From assembly GCA_016191395.1 (NCBI GenBank), contig JACPOS010000017.1:124001-188000 (forward strand): a DNA stretch of 64,000 nucleotides, written 5' to 3'. This document shows positions 1-9,888 of this stretch, piece by piece. The notes below the pieces were generated by a model. It saw only the letters and a program-made list of their open reading frames with translations. It made no database searches and was not told where the DNA came from. Numbering within the stretch: the stretch's first letter is position 1; each line of letters opens with the position of its first letter. This DNA is from Chloroflexota bacterium (GTDB lineage: Bacteria; Chloroflexota; Limnocylindria; Limnocylindrales; CSP1-4). Position numbers and translations under genes: made by a program.

Positions 1-2
1 TC

Positions 3-656
3 CTGCTCCTGTGCCGGCTGAACAGCTGGTCCACGGACGGGTACTGGCTGGACGAGCATCCGGCCCAGGTCGCGTATCGCGAGGCCGTGGCGACGGCGTT
101 CGGGACCACGCCCGCAAAGCTCCGACTGGGCATCGATGGCTGCGGCGTCGCGACCTACGCGTTCCCGTTGCGGGAGATCGCGCGGGCGTACGCGTTCCTC
201 GCGGATCCATCCGCGGTGGCGTCCTCGGATCCGCGGGCGGCGCTCGCCGGCTCGCTGACGCTCGTACGCGACGCGATGCTCGCTCACCCGGACCTGGTCG
301 CCGGCACGCGTGACCGGATCGACACCTCGATCATGAAGGCGCTCCCCGGCCGGATCATCTCCAAGGGCGGGATGGAGGCGCTGCGCGGCCTCGCGATCCT
401 CCCCGGCCCGCGGGCTCGCAGCCAGTCCGCCGCCGCCTCCGGCATGGCCATCAAGATCGAAGACGGCGATGGCTACGACCGGGGCACGTGGGCGGCCTCG
501 ATCGAGGCGCTGGCACAGGCCGGCGTGCTCGACGGCCAGCCGCTGCGCGTCCTCGGTCGGTACCACCGCCCGATCACGCCGGATCCGCACGGTCGTGCGG
601 CCGCGGAGGCGGTGGCCGCCTTCGAGCTCGCGCCGGTGGGTGAGCTCGCGCGGTAG
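3..656 (+). CDS. L-asparaginase II family protein (5' truncated by window edge)
   Basis: Frame 3 stays open to the window edge (LLLCRLNSWSTDGYWLDEHPAQVAYREAVATAFG...); motifs GIDGCGVATYAFPL and SKGGMEAL resemble the AnsA/asparaginase II family. Confidence 0.8.
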   Translation: MLLCRLNSWSTDGYWLDEHPAQVAYREAVATAFGTTPAKLRLGIDGCGVATYAFPLREIARAYAFLADPSAVASSDPRAALAGSLTLVRDAMLAHPDLVAGTRDRIDTSIMKALPGRIISKGGMEALRGLAILPGPRARSQSAAASGMAIKIEDGDGYDRGTWAASIEALAQAGVLDGQPLRVLGRYHRPITPDPHGRAAAEAVAAFELAPVGELAR

Positions 657-865
657 GCGCCGCTTCGAGCGCCCCCGAACCCCACGTTGAGCGCCTCTTC
701 GAGCGCGCCGCCACGATCGATGTCTCGGTCGTGATGCAAGTGGGATCATCAAACCCCGCGGTGATTACCCCACGGGCATCACCGGCGAGATAGGTCCACC
801 GCCGGGAAGCGTGGGCGGCGGCCGCATGCGCGACCGGCGCCGCGCTCTCGGCATACGCTTGCGCC

Positions 866-2167
866 ATGCGCGGCCAGCCTGATCCGACCGAGGACCCGTA
901 TCGAACGCTTGGCCTGGAGCCCGGCGCGTCGGCGGCCGAGGTCAAGCGCGCCTACCGGCTCCTGGCCAAGGCATTCCATCCCGATTCGGCCGGGGAGGCG
1001 GCGGTTCCGCGCTTCCTCGCCATCCATGCGGCCTACGAGCAGCTGAAGACCGGCAAGCCGGTCGCCGGCCCGCGGACATCGCGGCCGGCGCCTCCGCCCG
1101 CTGCCGAGCCGTGGCGAGCCGATCCATCGAGAGCACGTGCCGCGCGCGAGCGAGCGAGGTCGGCACGGAGCGGACCCACGACCGGCGCGCGGCCGACGGG
1201 CGCGACCGGGTCGGCCGGACCGACCGGCCGGACCGGTCGAGCGAACCCGACGGGCACCGGAGCTGCCTCGGGATCCGGCGGCGGGTCCGCGGGCAGCTCG
1301 TCGAGCGGGACACGCAAGTCGGGTCGGCGACGCGATACGCGCAAGGCGACGATGGGCTCCACCTCGTACGACGAGGCGCGGGACCCAAGCGACGCGACGT
1401 GGAGTGGTGCGTCCTGGTATGGCCCCTCGTCGGGCGAGTACTGGATCGTCAACCCACGGGAGTACGCGGACCCGCGCAAGCACGGGCCCGAGTACCTCCA
1501 GCGCGCCCGACGACCGCTCGCAGGCGACGCTCCCGATGAGTCCCACGCCCGGCCCGGAACGGCGCCAGAGTCATTTGCGACGGGCGGGGCGGCGAGTGGC
1601 AGCGAATCCGCGCGGTACGCCGGCACAGCACGTCCCGCAGGTGGCGCATGGCGTGCTGGGCCCGTGCCGGCGCCAGGCGTCGGAATCCATCGATCTGTAC
1701 CGGCCGAGTCGGCAGCCGAGCCGGACCAGGCAGAGGCCCTCGGCGCTGCGTCACGCGCCTGGCTCGGTGGACCGGCAGACGACCCCATCCGACGGCTCGG
1801 CCTCGCGCTCGTGGCCTGGCCGCCGATCGGCATCGCGGCCGCCGCGGCAATCGGCGAGGTCACCGGGTGCGCCTCCTTCTCGGCCGTGTGCAGCGGCCCC
1901 GAGCCGCTCCTTCCGTGGCTTGCCCAGGCCGCGATCCTCGGCCTGCTCCTGCTCCTCCCGCCGATCGCACGGCTGCTCGCGGGCGGCGCCATCGGCGTCC
2001 TGATCGCGCTCGTGCCGATCACCGTGTTCCTGCTGTCCATCGGCGGCGGCTCGGCGCCCCAGGCCGGCGTCGTCCTCGCGGTGCTGCTCGGGGTCGCCTG
2101 GTTGGTCGGCATCGGCTGGGCGGCGAGGACCCTTCGATGGCGCCCCGGCGCGGGACCGACCTCGTGA
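866..2167 (+). CDS. J-domain (DnaJ-like) protein with low-complexity linker and C-terminal transmembrane segments
   Basis: DPYRTLGLEPGASAAEVKRAYRLLAKAFHPD (J domain with HPD), Gly/Ser/Thr-rich linker, hydrophobic C-terminus. Confidence 0.8.
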   Translation: MRGQPDPTEDPYRTLGLEPGASAAEVKRAYRLLAKAFHPDSAGEAAVPRFLAIHAAYEQLKTGKPVAGPRTSRPAPPPAAEPWRADPSRARAARERARSARSGPTTGARPTGATGSAGPTGRTGRANPTGTGAASGSGGGSAGSSSSGTRKSGRRRDTRKATMGSTSYDEARDPSDATWSGASWYGPSSGEYWIVNPREYADPRKHGPEYLQRARRPLAGDAPDESHARPGTAPESFATGGAASGSESARYAGTARPAGGAWRAGPVPAPGVGIHRSVPAESAAEPDQAEALGAASRAWLGGPADDPIRRLGLALVAWPPIGIAAAAAIGEVTGCASFSAVCSGPEPLLPWLAQAAILGLLLLLPPIARLLAGGAIGVLIALVPITVFLLSIGGGSAPQAGVVLAVLLGVAWLVGIGWAARTLRWRPGAGPTS

Positions 2168-2913
2168 GCCACTCGAGCGGGCACGGGAGCGAGAGCCGGC
2201 ATCGATCGCCGAGCGACCTCTCCAGCACCGCACAGGAGTACCTGCTCACGCTCCGGATCATGGCCGGGGACGGCTCCCGGATCACCGCGTCGCAGGTCGC
2301 GCGGAAGCTCGGCGTGAGCACGCAGGCAGCGAGCGAGATGTTCCGCAGGCTGGCGAACGACGGGCTGGTCGCCCTCGCGGAGGGCCGTGAGCTGCAGCTG
2401 ACGAAACCCGGTCGCACGGCGGCGGATGGCATCTTCCGCCGGCACGCCCTGTGCGAGTGGCTGCTCGCCGAGATCGTGGGCCTCGGCTGGGCGGAATCGG
2501 ATGTCGAGGCGGAGCGGCTCCAGGCCGCAATCTCGCCACGCGTCGAGGCGCAGCTCGACGAGCTCCTGGGCCATCCCGAGACGTGCCCGCATGGCAACCC
2601 GCTCGATGCCGAGACGGCCAGGCGGAGGCCCGCCGGCGTCCCCCTGGCATCGATCGAGGCCGGCCAGCGTGCGACGATCTACCGGATCACCGAGGCTGCC
2701 GAGGAGGATGCGGGGCTGCTGTCGTACCTCGAGGCGCGCGGGCTTCGGCCTGGCGCCCACGTGAACGTCCTCGCACGATCGGAATCGCTGGACTCGCTCA
2801 CGCTCGATGGCCCGCTCGGTCGCGCCACGTTGGGCCTCCGGCCCGCGGCGCTCGTCCTGGTGCTGCCCGGCGAGGCCGATCCCGCGCTCTTCCACCGCGT
2901 TCCGGGCCGCTGA
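2164..2913 (+). CDS. DtxR/MntR-family metal-dependent transcriptional regulator
   Basis: STAQEYLLTLRIMA...ITASQVARKLGVSTQAASEMFRRLANDGLV...; HPETCPHGNPL; C-terminal FeoA/SH3-like region. GTG start overlaps the upstream stop. Confidence 0.85.
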   Translation: MSHSSGHGSESRHRSPSDLSSTAQEYLLTLRIMAGDGSRITASQVARKLGVSTQAASEMFRRLANDGLVALAEGRELQLTKPGRTAADGIFRRHALCEWLLAEIVGLGWAESDVEAERLQAAISPRVEAQLDELLGHPETCPHGNPLDAETARRRPAGVPLASIEAGQRATIYRITEAAEEDAGLLSYLEARGLRPGAHVNVLARSESLDSLTLDGPLGRATLGLRPAALVLVLPGEADPALFHRVPGR

Positions 2914-2940
2914 CGGGTCGTACCCGCTAGGCTTCCGGCG

Positions 2941-4446
2941 ATGCCAGCACCACGCGTCCGCATCGCGCCCAGCCCCACCGGCCCGCTGCACATCGGAACG
3001 GCGCGGACGGCGCTGTTCAACTACCTGTACGCGCGCCGGACCGGTGGCACGTTCGTCCTCCGACTCGAGGACACGGACGTCGTGCGAAGCACCGTCGGGT
3101 TCGAGGCCGACATCCTCGACCAGCTCCACTGGCTGGGGCTGACGTGGGACGAAGGCCCGGATGCAGCCGGCGGCGACGACCGCGGCCCGTTCGCGCCGTA
3201 CCGGCAGATGCAGCGACTGGACAGCTATGCCGCGGCCGCGGCGGACCTGCTCGCCCGCGACCTCGCCTACCCGTGCTTCTGCACGCCCGACGAGCTGGAG
3301 GCGGATCGCAAGGCCAGCGAGGCCGCCCACCTGCCGCCCAAGTACATCGGGCGCTGCTCGGCGCTCACCGTGGACGAGCGCGCCGACCGCGTCGCGAAAG
3401 GATTGCCCGGCGCGCTCCGCTTCCGCGTCCGCGCGGACAAGATCAGGTTCGACGACCTGGTCCGCGGCGAGGTGGAGATCGATACCGCCAACCTCGGCGG
3501 CGACTTCGTGATCGTCCGCGGCAACGGCACGCCGCTGTACCACTTCACGGTGGTGGTCGACGACGCGGCGATGGAGATCACCCACATCATCCGCGGCGAG
3601 GACCACCTCTCGAACACGCCGAAGCACATCCTGCTGTTCCAGGCGCTTGGGCACGAGGTGCCGAAGTTCGCCCACCTGCCGCTCATCCTCAACCCGGACC
3701 GCACGAAGATGAGCAAGCGCAAGAGCCAGACCGCGATCGCGGACTACCGCGCGCAGGGCTTCGTGCCGGAGGCGATGGTCAACTTCCTGTCGCTGCTGGG
3801 CTGGTCCATCGGGACGGAGGAGGAGATCCTCACGCTGGACGAGCTCGCCGGCCGGTTCGACCTGGAGCACGTCCAGAAGGGCGGTGCCGTCTTCGACAAG
3901 GACCGCCTGGAGTGGCTGAACGGCCAGTGGATCCGCAAGCTCTCGTCCGAGGAGCTCATCGAGCGGCTCCTGCCCTTCCTCGAGGCCGACCGGCAGGCCG
4001 GCCGGATCGACCGCGTGCCGGCCCCCGAGGAGCTTCGCCCGCTGGTCCCGATCATCCAGGAGCGCCTGCCGACGCTCGGCGCGATCGGCGAGCTGATCGG
4101 CTTCCTGTGGGTGGACCACGTGACGCTCGATCCGTCGATGCTGGTGCCGAAGCGCTGGGATCGCGCGACGGCGCTCGCGGGGCTCCGTGCCGCGCGGGAG
4201 ACGATCAACGATTCGGTCGGCGCGGTGACCTTCGAGGCGGACGCGCTGGAGCCGCCGATGCGCGCCCTCGCCGAATCGAGCGGCTGGAAGGCCGGGGACC
4301 TGTTCATGGCCATCCGCGTCGCGGTCACCGGTCGAACCGCCACGCCGCCGCTGTTCGACTCGCTCGTCGCGCTCGGGCGCGACCGGGTCCTCGAGCGGCT
4401 CGACGCCGCCATCTCGACGCTCGCCGGAGTGGAGGACGCTGCCTGA
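2941..4446 (+). CDS. gltX: glutamyl-tRNA synthetase
   Basis: VRIAPSPTGPLHIGTARTALFNYLYAR and KMSKRKSQ class I signatures. Confidence 0.97.
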   Translation: MPAPRVRIAPSPTGPLHIGTARTALFNYLYARRTGGTFVLRLEDTDVVRSTVGFEADILDQLHWLGLTWDEGPDAAGGDDRGPFAPYRQMQRLDSYAAAAADLLARDLAYPCFCTPDELEADRKASEAAHLPPKYIGRCSALTVDERADRVAKGLPGALRFRVRADKIRFDDLVRGEVEIDTANLGGDFVIVRGNGTPLYHFTVVVDDAAMEITHIIRGEDHLSNTPKHILLFQALGHEVPKFAHLPLILNPDRTKMSKRKSQTAIADYRAQGFVPEAMVNFLSLLGWSIGTEEEILTLDELAGRFDLEHVQKGGAVFDKDRLEWLNGQWIRKLSSEELIERLLPFLEADRQAGRIDRVPAPEELRPLVPIIQERLPTLGAIGELIGFLWVDHVTLDPSMLVPKRWDRATALAGLRAARETINDSVGAVTFEADALEPPMRALAESSGWKAGDLFMAIRVAVTGRTATPPLFDSLVALGRDRVLERLDAAISTLAGVEDAA

Positions 4447-4856
4447 TGTCGCATCACGTGACCCACGCGTCGGTCACCGCGTGGCTGGAGCGCTACATGC
4501 ACGCCTGGGAGACGTACGACCCGGCGGAGATCGGCGACCTGTTCAGCGAGGACGCCGAGTACCGCTGGCACCCGTGGGACGAGCCGGAGGTCGGCCGAGA
4601 CGCCATCGTCCATGCCTGGCTCAATCCTGGCGGCAATGCCAGCTCGCGCGACGTGCCCGGCACGTTCGTCGGCGAACTTCACCCATTCGTCGGCAATGGC
4701 AACCGCGCGGTCGCGGTCGGAACGTGCACCTACTGGACGGACGCGACCCGCAGCAAGGTCGACAAGGTCTACTACAACAACTGGCTCCTCGAGTTCGACG
4801 AGGACGGCAGGTGCAGCTCGTTCACCGAGTACTACATGAAGGCCCGCGTCAGCTGA
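4446..4856 (+). CDS. SnoaL/NTF2-like domain protein
   Basis: ATG overlaps the gltX stop; VTAWLERYMHAWETYDPAEIGDLFSEDAEYRWHPWDEP pattern. Confidence 0.75.
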   Translation: MSHHVTHASVTAWLERYMHAWETYDPAEIGDLFSEDAEYRWHPWDEPEVGRDAIVHAWLNPGGNASSRDVPGTFVGELHPFVGNGNRAVAVGTCTYWTDATRSKVDKVYYNNWLLEFDEDGRCSSFTEYYMKARVS

Positions 4857-4869
4857 CGCTGCGCCCAGG

Positions 4870-5691
4870 ATGTCCACCGACCGCGACGCGACGGGAACCT
4901 GGCATTACGGTCTGATCGCGCGCTGGTGGGCCGAGTTCAACGAGCCCGATCCGATCGAGGTCGAGTATCTCGTCTCGGCCATCCGGCGCTACGGCGAGCC
5001 CGCGCTCGATCTCGGCTGCGGCAACGGACGTGTCCTCCTGCCGCTCCTCGAGGCGGGCCTCGACGTCGATGGGGTGGACGTCTCGGAGGACATGATCGAC
5101 CTCGCCCGTACCGCCGCCGATGGGGCGGGCTTCAAGCCAATGCTCCTCGTCCAGGCCAAGCAGGACCTCGATCTCGACCGGCGCTTTCAGACGATCTTCA
5201 TGGTCGGCGTGTTCGAGATCGGCGGGACCAGGGCGTGGGACCGCGAAGGCCTCCGTCGAGTCTTCGAGCACCTGCTGCCGGGCGGTACCTTGCTGATCAA
5301 CCACGAGCTGCCGTACTCGGGCCTCGAGTCGGACCGATGGGCCCGCTGGCTACCAACGCGTCCCGTGCAATTCCCGGAACCGTGGCGCGAGCCAGGCGAC
5401 CGCCGGCGGCTCGCGGACGGCGACGAGCTGGAGCTGGTGGCCCGGCGGATCTCGTTCGACCCACTTGGGCAGCGCGAGACCCTCGAGATGCGGGCGCGGC
5501 TCTGGCACAACGGCGCCGTCGTCCGCGAGGAAACGGCTCGACTCGACGAGAACCTGTACTTCGCCCAGGAGATCGTGGCGCTCCTCGAAACAACCGGCTT
5601 CGAAGGCATTGAGGTGCAGTCGGGCTACAGCGGCAGCCCCGCCGGGCCGGACGATCCGATCGTCATGTTCGTCGCCCACCGTCCGCACTGA
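4870..5691 (+). CDS. class I SAM-dependent methyltransferase
   Basis: ALDLGCGNGRVLLPLLEAGLDVDGVDVSEDMIDLAR motif I. Confidence 0.88.
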   Translation: MSTDRDATGTWHYGLIARWWAEFNEPDPIEVEYLVSAIRRYGEPALDLGCGNGRVLLPLLEAGLDVDGVDVSEDMIDLARTAADGAGFKPMLLVQAKQDLDLDRRFQTIFMVGVFEIGGTRAWDREGLRRVFEHLLPGGTLLINHELPYSGLESDRWARWLPTRPVQFPEPWREPGDRRRLADGDELELVARRISFDPLGQRETLEMRARLWHNGAVVREETARLDENLYFAQEIVALLETTGFEGIEVQSGYSGSPAGPDDPIVMFVAHRPH

Positions 5692-5731
5692 GCCAACTCG
5701 CCGTTAACAATCGTCCTTATGATCGATCGCG

Positions 5732-6421
5732 ATGGCCAAGACGATCCTCGTCGTGGAGGACGAGCCGACACTTCGCGAGACACTCGCTGAATCCCTGGAA
5801 GCCGATGGCTATCGGGCCGTCCAGGCCGCGGACGGGCGCGCCGCGCTGGCGAGCTTTCGAGCGGAGAAGCCGGACCTGGTCCTGCTTGACCTGATGCTGC
5901 CGGAGCTGTCCGGGCTCGAGGTGACCCGCCAGATCCGTGCCGAATCAACCATCCCCATCGTGATGCTCACCGCGCGCGACAGCGAGGTTGACAAGGTGGT
6001 CGGGCTGGAGCTCGGCGCGGACGACTACGTCACCAAGCCGTTCAGCTTCCGTGAGCTGTCCGCCCGGATTCGGGCCGTGCTGAGGAGAGGCGAATCGACG
6101 GGCGATCCGCTGCCGCCGCGGGTTCCGCTCGGGCTGGTCCAGGTGGACCTCGCCGGGCATCGGGTGCTGCGCAACGGCGCGGAGATCCCGATCAAGCCCA
6201 AGGTGTTCGAGCTCCTGGCGTTCCTCCTGCGCCATCAGGGCCAGGTGATGAGCCGCGACCAGCTGCTGGAGCAGGTCTGGGGCTACGACTACGCCGGCGA
6301 GACCCGCACCGTGGACGTGCACGTCCACTGGCTCCGCGCGGCGGTCGAGCCGGACCCGGCGATCCCGACGCTGATCCAGACTGTCCGCGGCGTTGGGTAC
6401 GTGCTGCGCCGCCCCGCCTGA
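5732..6421 (+). CDS. OmpR/PhoB-family response regulator
   Basis: KTILVVEDEPTLRETLAESLE receiver, LVLLDLMLPELSG phospho-Asp, winged-helix RTVDVHVHWLRAAVE...VRGVGYVLRR. Confidence 0.93.
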   Translation: MAKTILVVEDEPTLRETLAESLEADGYRAVQAADGRAALASFRAEKPDLVLLDLMLPELSGLEVTRQIRAESTIPIVMLTARDSEVDKVVGLELGADDYVTKPFSFRELSARIRAVLRRGESTGDPLPPRVPLGLVQVDLAGHRVLRNGAEIPIKPKVFELLAFLLRHQGQVMSRDQLLEQVWGYDYAGETRTVDVHVHWLRAAVEPDPAIPTLIQTVRGVGYVLRRPA

Positions 6422-6456
6422 GCGCCGGCGGGCCGGGTCGGGGGATCGGGAGAGAC

Positions 6457-6489
6457 GTTCACGAAGCGATCACGGCCCGTTGACGGTGC
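6457..6489 (+). promoter_or_regulatory. candidate Pho-box array (three 7-mers at 11-bp period)
   Basis: GTTCACG-AAGC-GATCACG-GCCC-GTTGACG: 11-bp periodic units resembling GTTCACC-type direct-repeat Pho boxes. Confidence 0.5.
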
Positions 6490-6506
6490 CAGCCGACCAT
6501 GACGGC

Positions 6507-6929
6507 ATGGCGGCGATGATCTCGACAACCCAAGCTCCAACGGGCGGGGTCGCGCACGCCATGAACCTGCCGGTCGAGGTGCCGACCCGACGTGAGGGTC
6601 CAGCCGCGATCGAGCCCGGGGAGCCCGCTCGCGAGCTCGACACCGAGGTGACCCGCCTCCTCCGGGTCCGCGGCGGCGAGCTCGCCGAGCCGCTCCTCTG
6701 GCAGCGGCCGAGCCACCGGCGCGAGACGGAGGACGTCGTCGCGCACCTCGCCCCGATCCACTCTCGGCTTGCGCTCCTCTCGTCCTGGGGGCGCGAATCA
6801 CACCGCAGCTCAGCGGTTCGCCTGGCCTATGCAATCGTCTGGCTGCGCCTCGCCCAGCGTCGAGCCGGTGAGTTCGGGCCGCGGGCGGGTCGCAGCGCGC
6901 GCACGAGGGTCCTTAGAGCACGCGGCTGA
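6507..6929 (+). CDS. hypothetical small protein
   Basis: Open frame directly after the Pho-box-like array; start could be 6507, 6516 or 6561; tail overlaps the PiT 3' end. Confidence 0.45.
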   Translation: MAAMISTTQAPTGGVAHAMNLPVEVPTRREGPAAIEPGEPARELDTEVTRLLRVRGGELAEPLLWQRPSHRRETEDVVAHLAPIHSRLALLSSWGRESHRSSAVRLAYAIVWLRLAQRRAGEFGPRAGRSARTRVLRARG

Positions 6930-7917
6930 GGATCTCCCAGGAGAGCCAGGCCACCGCTCCGGACGCAGGGATCGTGAGCACCCAGGCGACGAGGATGTTC
7001 CCGGCGACGCCCCAGCGAACCGCCGAGAACCGGTCGCTCGCGCCAACCCCGATGATCGCCGACGAGATCACGTGGGTCGTCGAGACGGGCATGCCGAAGT
7101 AGGACGCGCCCACGATGATCGTCGCCGCCGTCGTCTCAGCGGCGAACCCATGCACCGGGTCCAGCTTCACGACACGCTGGCCCATCGTCTTGATGATCCG
7201 CCAGCCGCCGGCCGCGGTACCGAACGAGATCGCCGTCGCGGCCAGGAGGATCACCCACAGGGGCACGACCGGCTTCGCGATGACGCCACCCGCCACAAGC
7301 GCCAGGGTGATGATGCCCATCGTCTTCTGGCCGTCATTCGAGCCGTGGCTGAAGGCCATGTAGGCGGCGGACAGGAGCTGCAGTCGCCGGAAGCGGTCGT
7401 TGATGCGCTTCGGGTGGGCTTTCTTGAAGACGTTGAGCAGCAGGACCATCAGCCCGAAACCGACCATGACGCCCAGGATCGGCGAGGCAACGAGCGGGAA
7501 GATGACCTTGTCGTAGATGCCCTGCCCGTTGAGCGACGACAGGCCCGATGACGCGATCGCGGACCCGATCAGGCCGCCGATCAGGGCGTGGCTGGAGGAC
7601 GAGGGGATGCCGAGCCGCCAGGTGATCAGGTTCCAGGTGATCGCGCCGACGAGCGCTGCCGCCACCACGATCTGGCCGTCGTCGCCGGCCGGCGTCGTGG
7701 CGATCCCCGAGGCGATGAACTTGGCCACCGCCGTGCCGCTCAGGGCGCCGACGAAGTTCGCTGCCGCGGACATGAGGATGGCGTGGCTCGGCCGCAGGGC
7801 CCTCGTGGACACGGATGTCGCGATCGCGTTCGCGGTGTCGTGGAAGCCGTTGATGTAGTCGAATCCGACCGCGAGCACGACGACCAGAACCAGGAGGAGA
7901 CTCAAACCTTCGGGCAC
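6913..7917 (-). CDS. PiT-family inorganic phosphate transporter
   Basis: VGFDYINGFHDTANAIATSVSTRAL...; SSSHALIGGLIG; repeated GSNDGQKTMG. Confidence 0.93.
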   Translation of the reverse strand: MPEGLSLLLVLVVVLAVGFDYINGFHDTANAIATSVSTRALRPSHAILMSAAANFVGALSGTAVAKFIASGIATTPAGDDGQIVVAAALVGAITWNLITWRLGIPSSSSHALIGGLIGSAIASSGLSSLNGQGIYDKVIFPLVASPILGVMVGFGLMVLLLNVFKKAHPKRINDRFRRLQLLSAAYMAFSHGSNDGQKTMGIITLALVAGGVIAKPVVPLWVILLAATAISFGTAAGGWRIIKTMGQRVVKLDPVHGFAAETTAATIIVGASYFGMPVSTTHVISSAIIGVGASDRFSAVRWGVAGNILVAWVLTIPASGAVAWLSWEILSRVL

Positions 7918-7972
7918 AGTCCGAGGCTAGCAGCGGCGTCGTTCCGTCGCCGCCCGGTATCCTTCGCATCCC

Positions 7973-9688
7973 ATGCGACTGAGCGAGCTGTTCTTCAGCA
8001 CCCTTCGGGACGATCCGGGCGAGGCAGAGATGCCATCGCATCGGCTGCTGCTGCGCGCGGGCTATCTCCGCCAGCTCGGGTCGGGGATCTACTCGCTCCT
8101 GCCCCTGGGCAAGCGTGTCAGCGACCGGGTTGAGCAGGTCGTCCGCGAGGAGATCAACGCGATCGGCGGGCAGGAGATGGAGATGCCCGTCGTCCATCCG
8201 GCGGAGGTCTGGAAGGAGAGCGGGCGCTACTTCAAGATCGGGCCGGAGTTGGTCCGGTTCAAGGATCGCGGCGAGCGCGACATGGTCCTCGCGATGACCC
8301 ACGAGGAAGTGGTTGCGCTCCTGCTCCGCGACATCGTCCAGAGCTACCGCCAGCTGCCGATGATCGTCTACCACTTCCAGACGAAGTTCCGCGATGAGCC
8401 TCGCTCCCGCGGCGGCCTCATCCGCGTGCGCGAGTTCGTGATGAAGGACTCGTATTCGTGCGACCTCGACGACGCCGGCCTCGACGTGAACTACAAGAAG
8501 CACTACGTGGCCTACGAGAAGATCTTCAAGCGGCTCGGGCTCGATGCGATCGCCGTCGGCGCCGACGTCGGAATCATGGGCGGCACGGGCGCGCACGAGT
8601 TCATGGTCGTCAACGACTTCGGCGAGGACACGCTTGTCCTTTGCGACAGTTGCGGCTACGCGGACAACCAGCAGATCGCGATCGTCGGCAAGCCGGAGCC
8701 CGCGGCCGAGGACGCCCTCCCGATGGAGGACGTCGAGACACCCGGCGCCACGACCATCGACGCGCTCGCGACGTTCATGGGCATCCCGAAGTCAAAGACG
8801 GCGAAGGCCGCGTTCTTCATGACCGGCGACGACCGGTTCGTCGTCGCGATCGTCCGCGGTGACTACGACGTGAACGAGACCAAGCTCGTCAACACCGTCA
8901 AGGCTCGCCGCGGCCTGCGGCCCGCGACGGTCGAGGAGATCAAGGCGCGCGGCATGGAGGCCGGCTACGGCTCACCGATCGGCGCCCGGGATTCCGTGGT
9001 TGTCGTGGACGAGCTCGTCATGCGCTCACCGAACCTCGTCGCGGGCGCGAACCGCCTCGGCTGGCACGTGAAGAACGTCAATGTCCCGCGCGACTACACG
9101 CCGGACCACGTCGCCGAGATCACGAACGCGCGCGAGGGCGATCCCTGCCCCACCTGCGGGGCGCCCATCAAGCTCCGGCAGGGGATCGAGGTCGGCAACA
9201 TCTTCAAGCTCGGCACGGACTTCACGAACGCCTTCGGGTCCATGTACCTGGGCGAGGATGGCGAGCGCCACCCGATCGTCATGGGCTCGTACGGGATCGG
9301 GCTCGGGCGCAACGTGGCGTGCATCGTGGAGGCCCACCACGACGAGAAGGGCATCGCCTGGCCGGATGAGGTCGCGCCGTTCGCGGCACACCTGGTCACG
9401 ATCGGTGCGGCGCGCGACCCCAAGGTCCTCGAGACCGCCGAGCGCCTCCACCGGCTGGCGGCGGATGCCGGCCGGGACATCCTCTATGACGACCGCGACG
9501 AGTCGCCCGGCGTGAAGTTCACCGACGCCGAGCTCCTCGGGATGCCCTGGATCCTGACGGTGTCGCCGCGTTCCCTCGCCGCGGGCGGCATCGAGCTCAC
9601 CCGTCGCGCCACTGGCGAGCGCTCTACCCAGCCGATCGAGGCCGTCGAGGGCTACCTGCGCAGCGTGTTCCCCATCCCGATCGCCTAG
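7973..9688 (+). CDS. proS: prolyl-tRNA synthetase
   Basis: MRLSELFFSTLRDDPGEAEMPSHRLLLRAGYLRQLGSGIYSLLPLG; class II motifs plus YbaK-like insertion. Confidence 0.97.
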   Translation: MRLSELFFSTLRDDPGEAEMPSHRLLLRAGYLRQLGSGIYSLLPLGKRVSDRVEQVVREEINAIGGQEMEMPVVHPAEVWKESGRYFKIGPELVRFKDRGERDMVLAMTHEEVVALLLRDIVQSYRQLPMIVYHFQTKFRDEPRSRGGLIRVREFVMKDSYSCDLDDAGLDVNYKKHYVAYEKIFKRLGLDAIAVGADVGIMGGTGAHEFMVVNDFGEDTLVLCDSCGYADNQQIAIVGKPEPAAEDALPMEDVETPGATTIDALATFMGIPKSKTAKAAFFMTGDDRFVVAIVRGDYDVNETKLVNTVKARRGLRPATVEEIKARGMEAGYGSPIGARDSVVVVDELVMRSPNLVAGANRLGWHVKNVNVPRDYTPDHVAEITNAREGDPCPTCGAPIKLRQGIEVGNIFKLGTDFTNAFGSMYLGEDGERHPIVMGSYGIGLGRNVACIVEAHHDEKGIAWPDEVAPFAAHLVTIGAARDPKVLETAERLHRLAADAGRDILYDDRDESPGVKFTDAELLGMPWILTVSPRSLAAGGIELTRRATGERSTQPIEAVEGYLRSVFPIPIA

Positions 9689-9888
9689 CGGCCGGTCGTG
9701 CACTCGATGCACGATTGCGCGGGCGGGCCCGATACTTCACGGGTTTTCGAGCCGTTTTAGCCGCTGCGGCGGCCCAACCGTACGTCCGGCGCACGATCCA
9801 ACCGCCGGCGCGCCTCCCTCGTCCAACCGCCCGCGCTATCGAACATCTGCCGCACGATCAGCGGCTGCAACGCGCCTGGGTCGGAGCG

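Noticed and set aside
1189-1310. Gly/Ser/Thr-rich repeats in the J-domain protein considered as a DNA repeat element
   Set aside because: In-frame low-complexity linker, no regular nucleotide period.
1033-4119. 1028-aa minus-strand ORF opposite the J-domain, DtxR and gltX genes
   Set aside because: Arg/Ala/Gly-rich shadow ORF typical of high-GC DNA; the opposite strand has recognisable conserved proteins.
9697-9713. CGTGCA-CTCGA-TGCACG hairpin after proS considered as a regulatory RNA
   Set aside because: Short 6-bp stem directly after the stop codon; at most a weak terminator.
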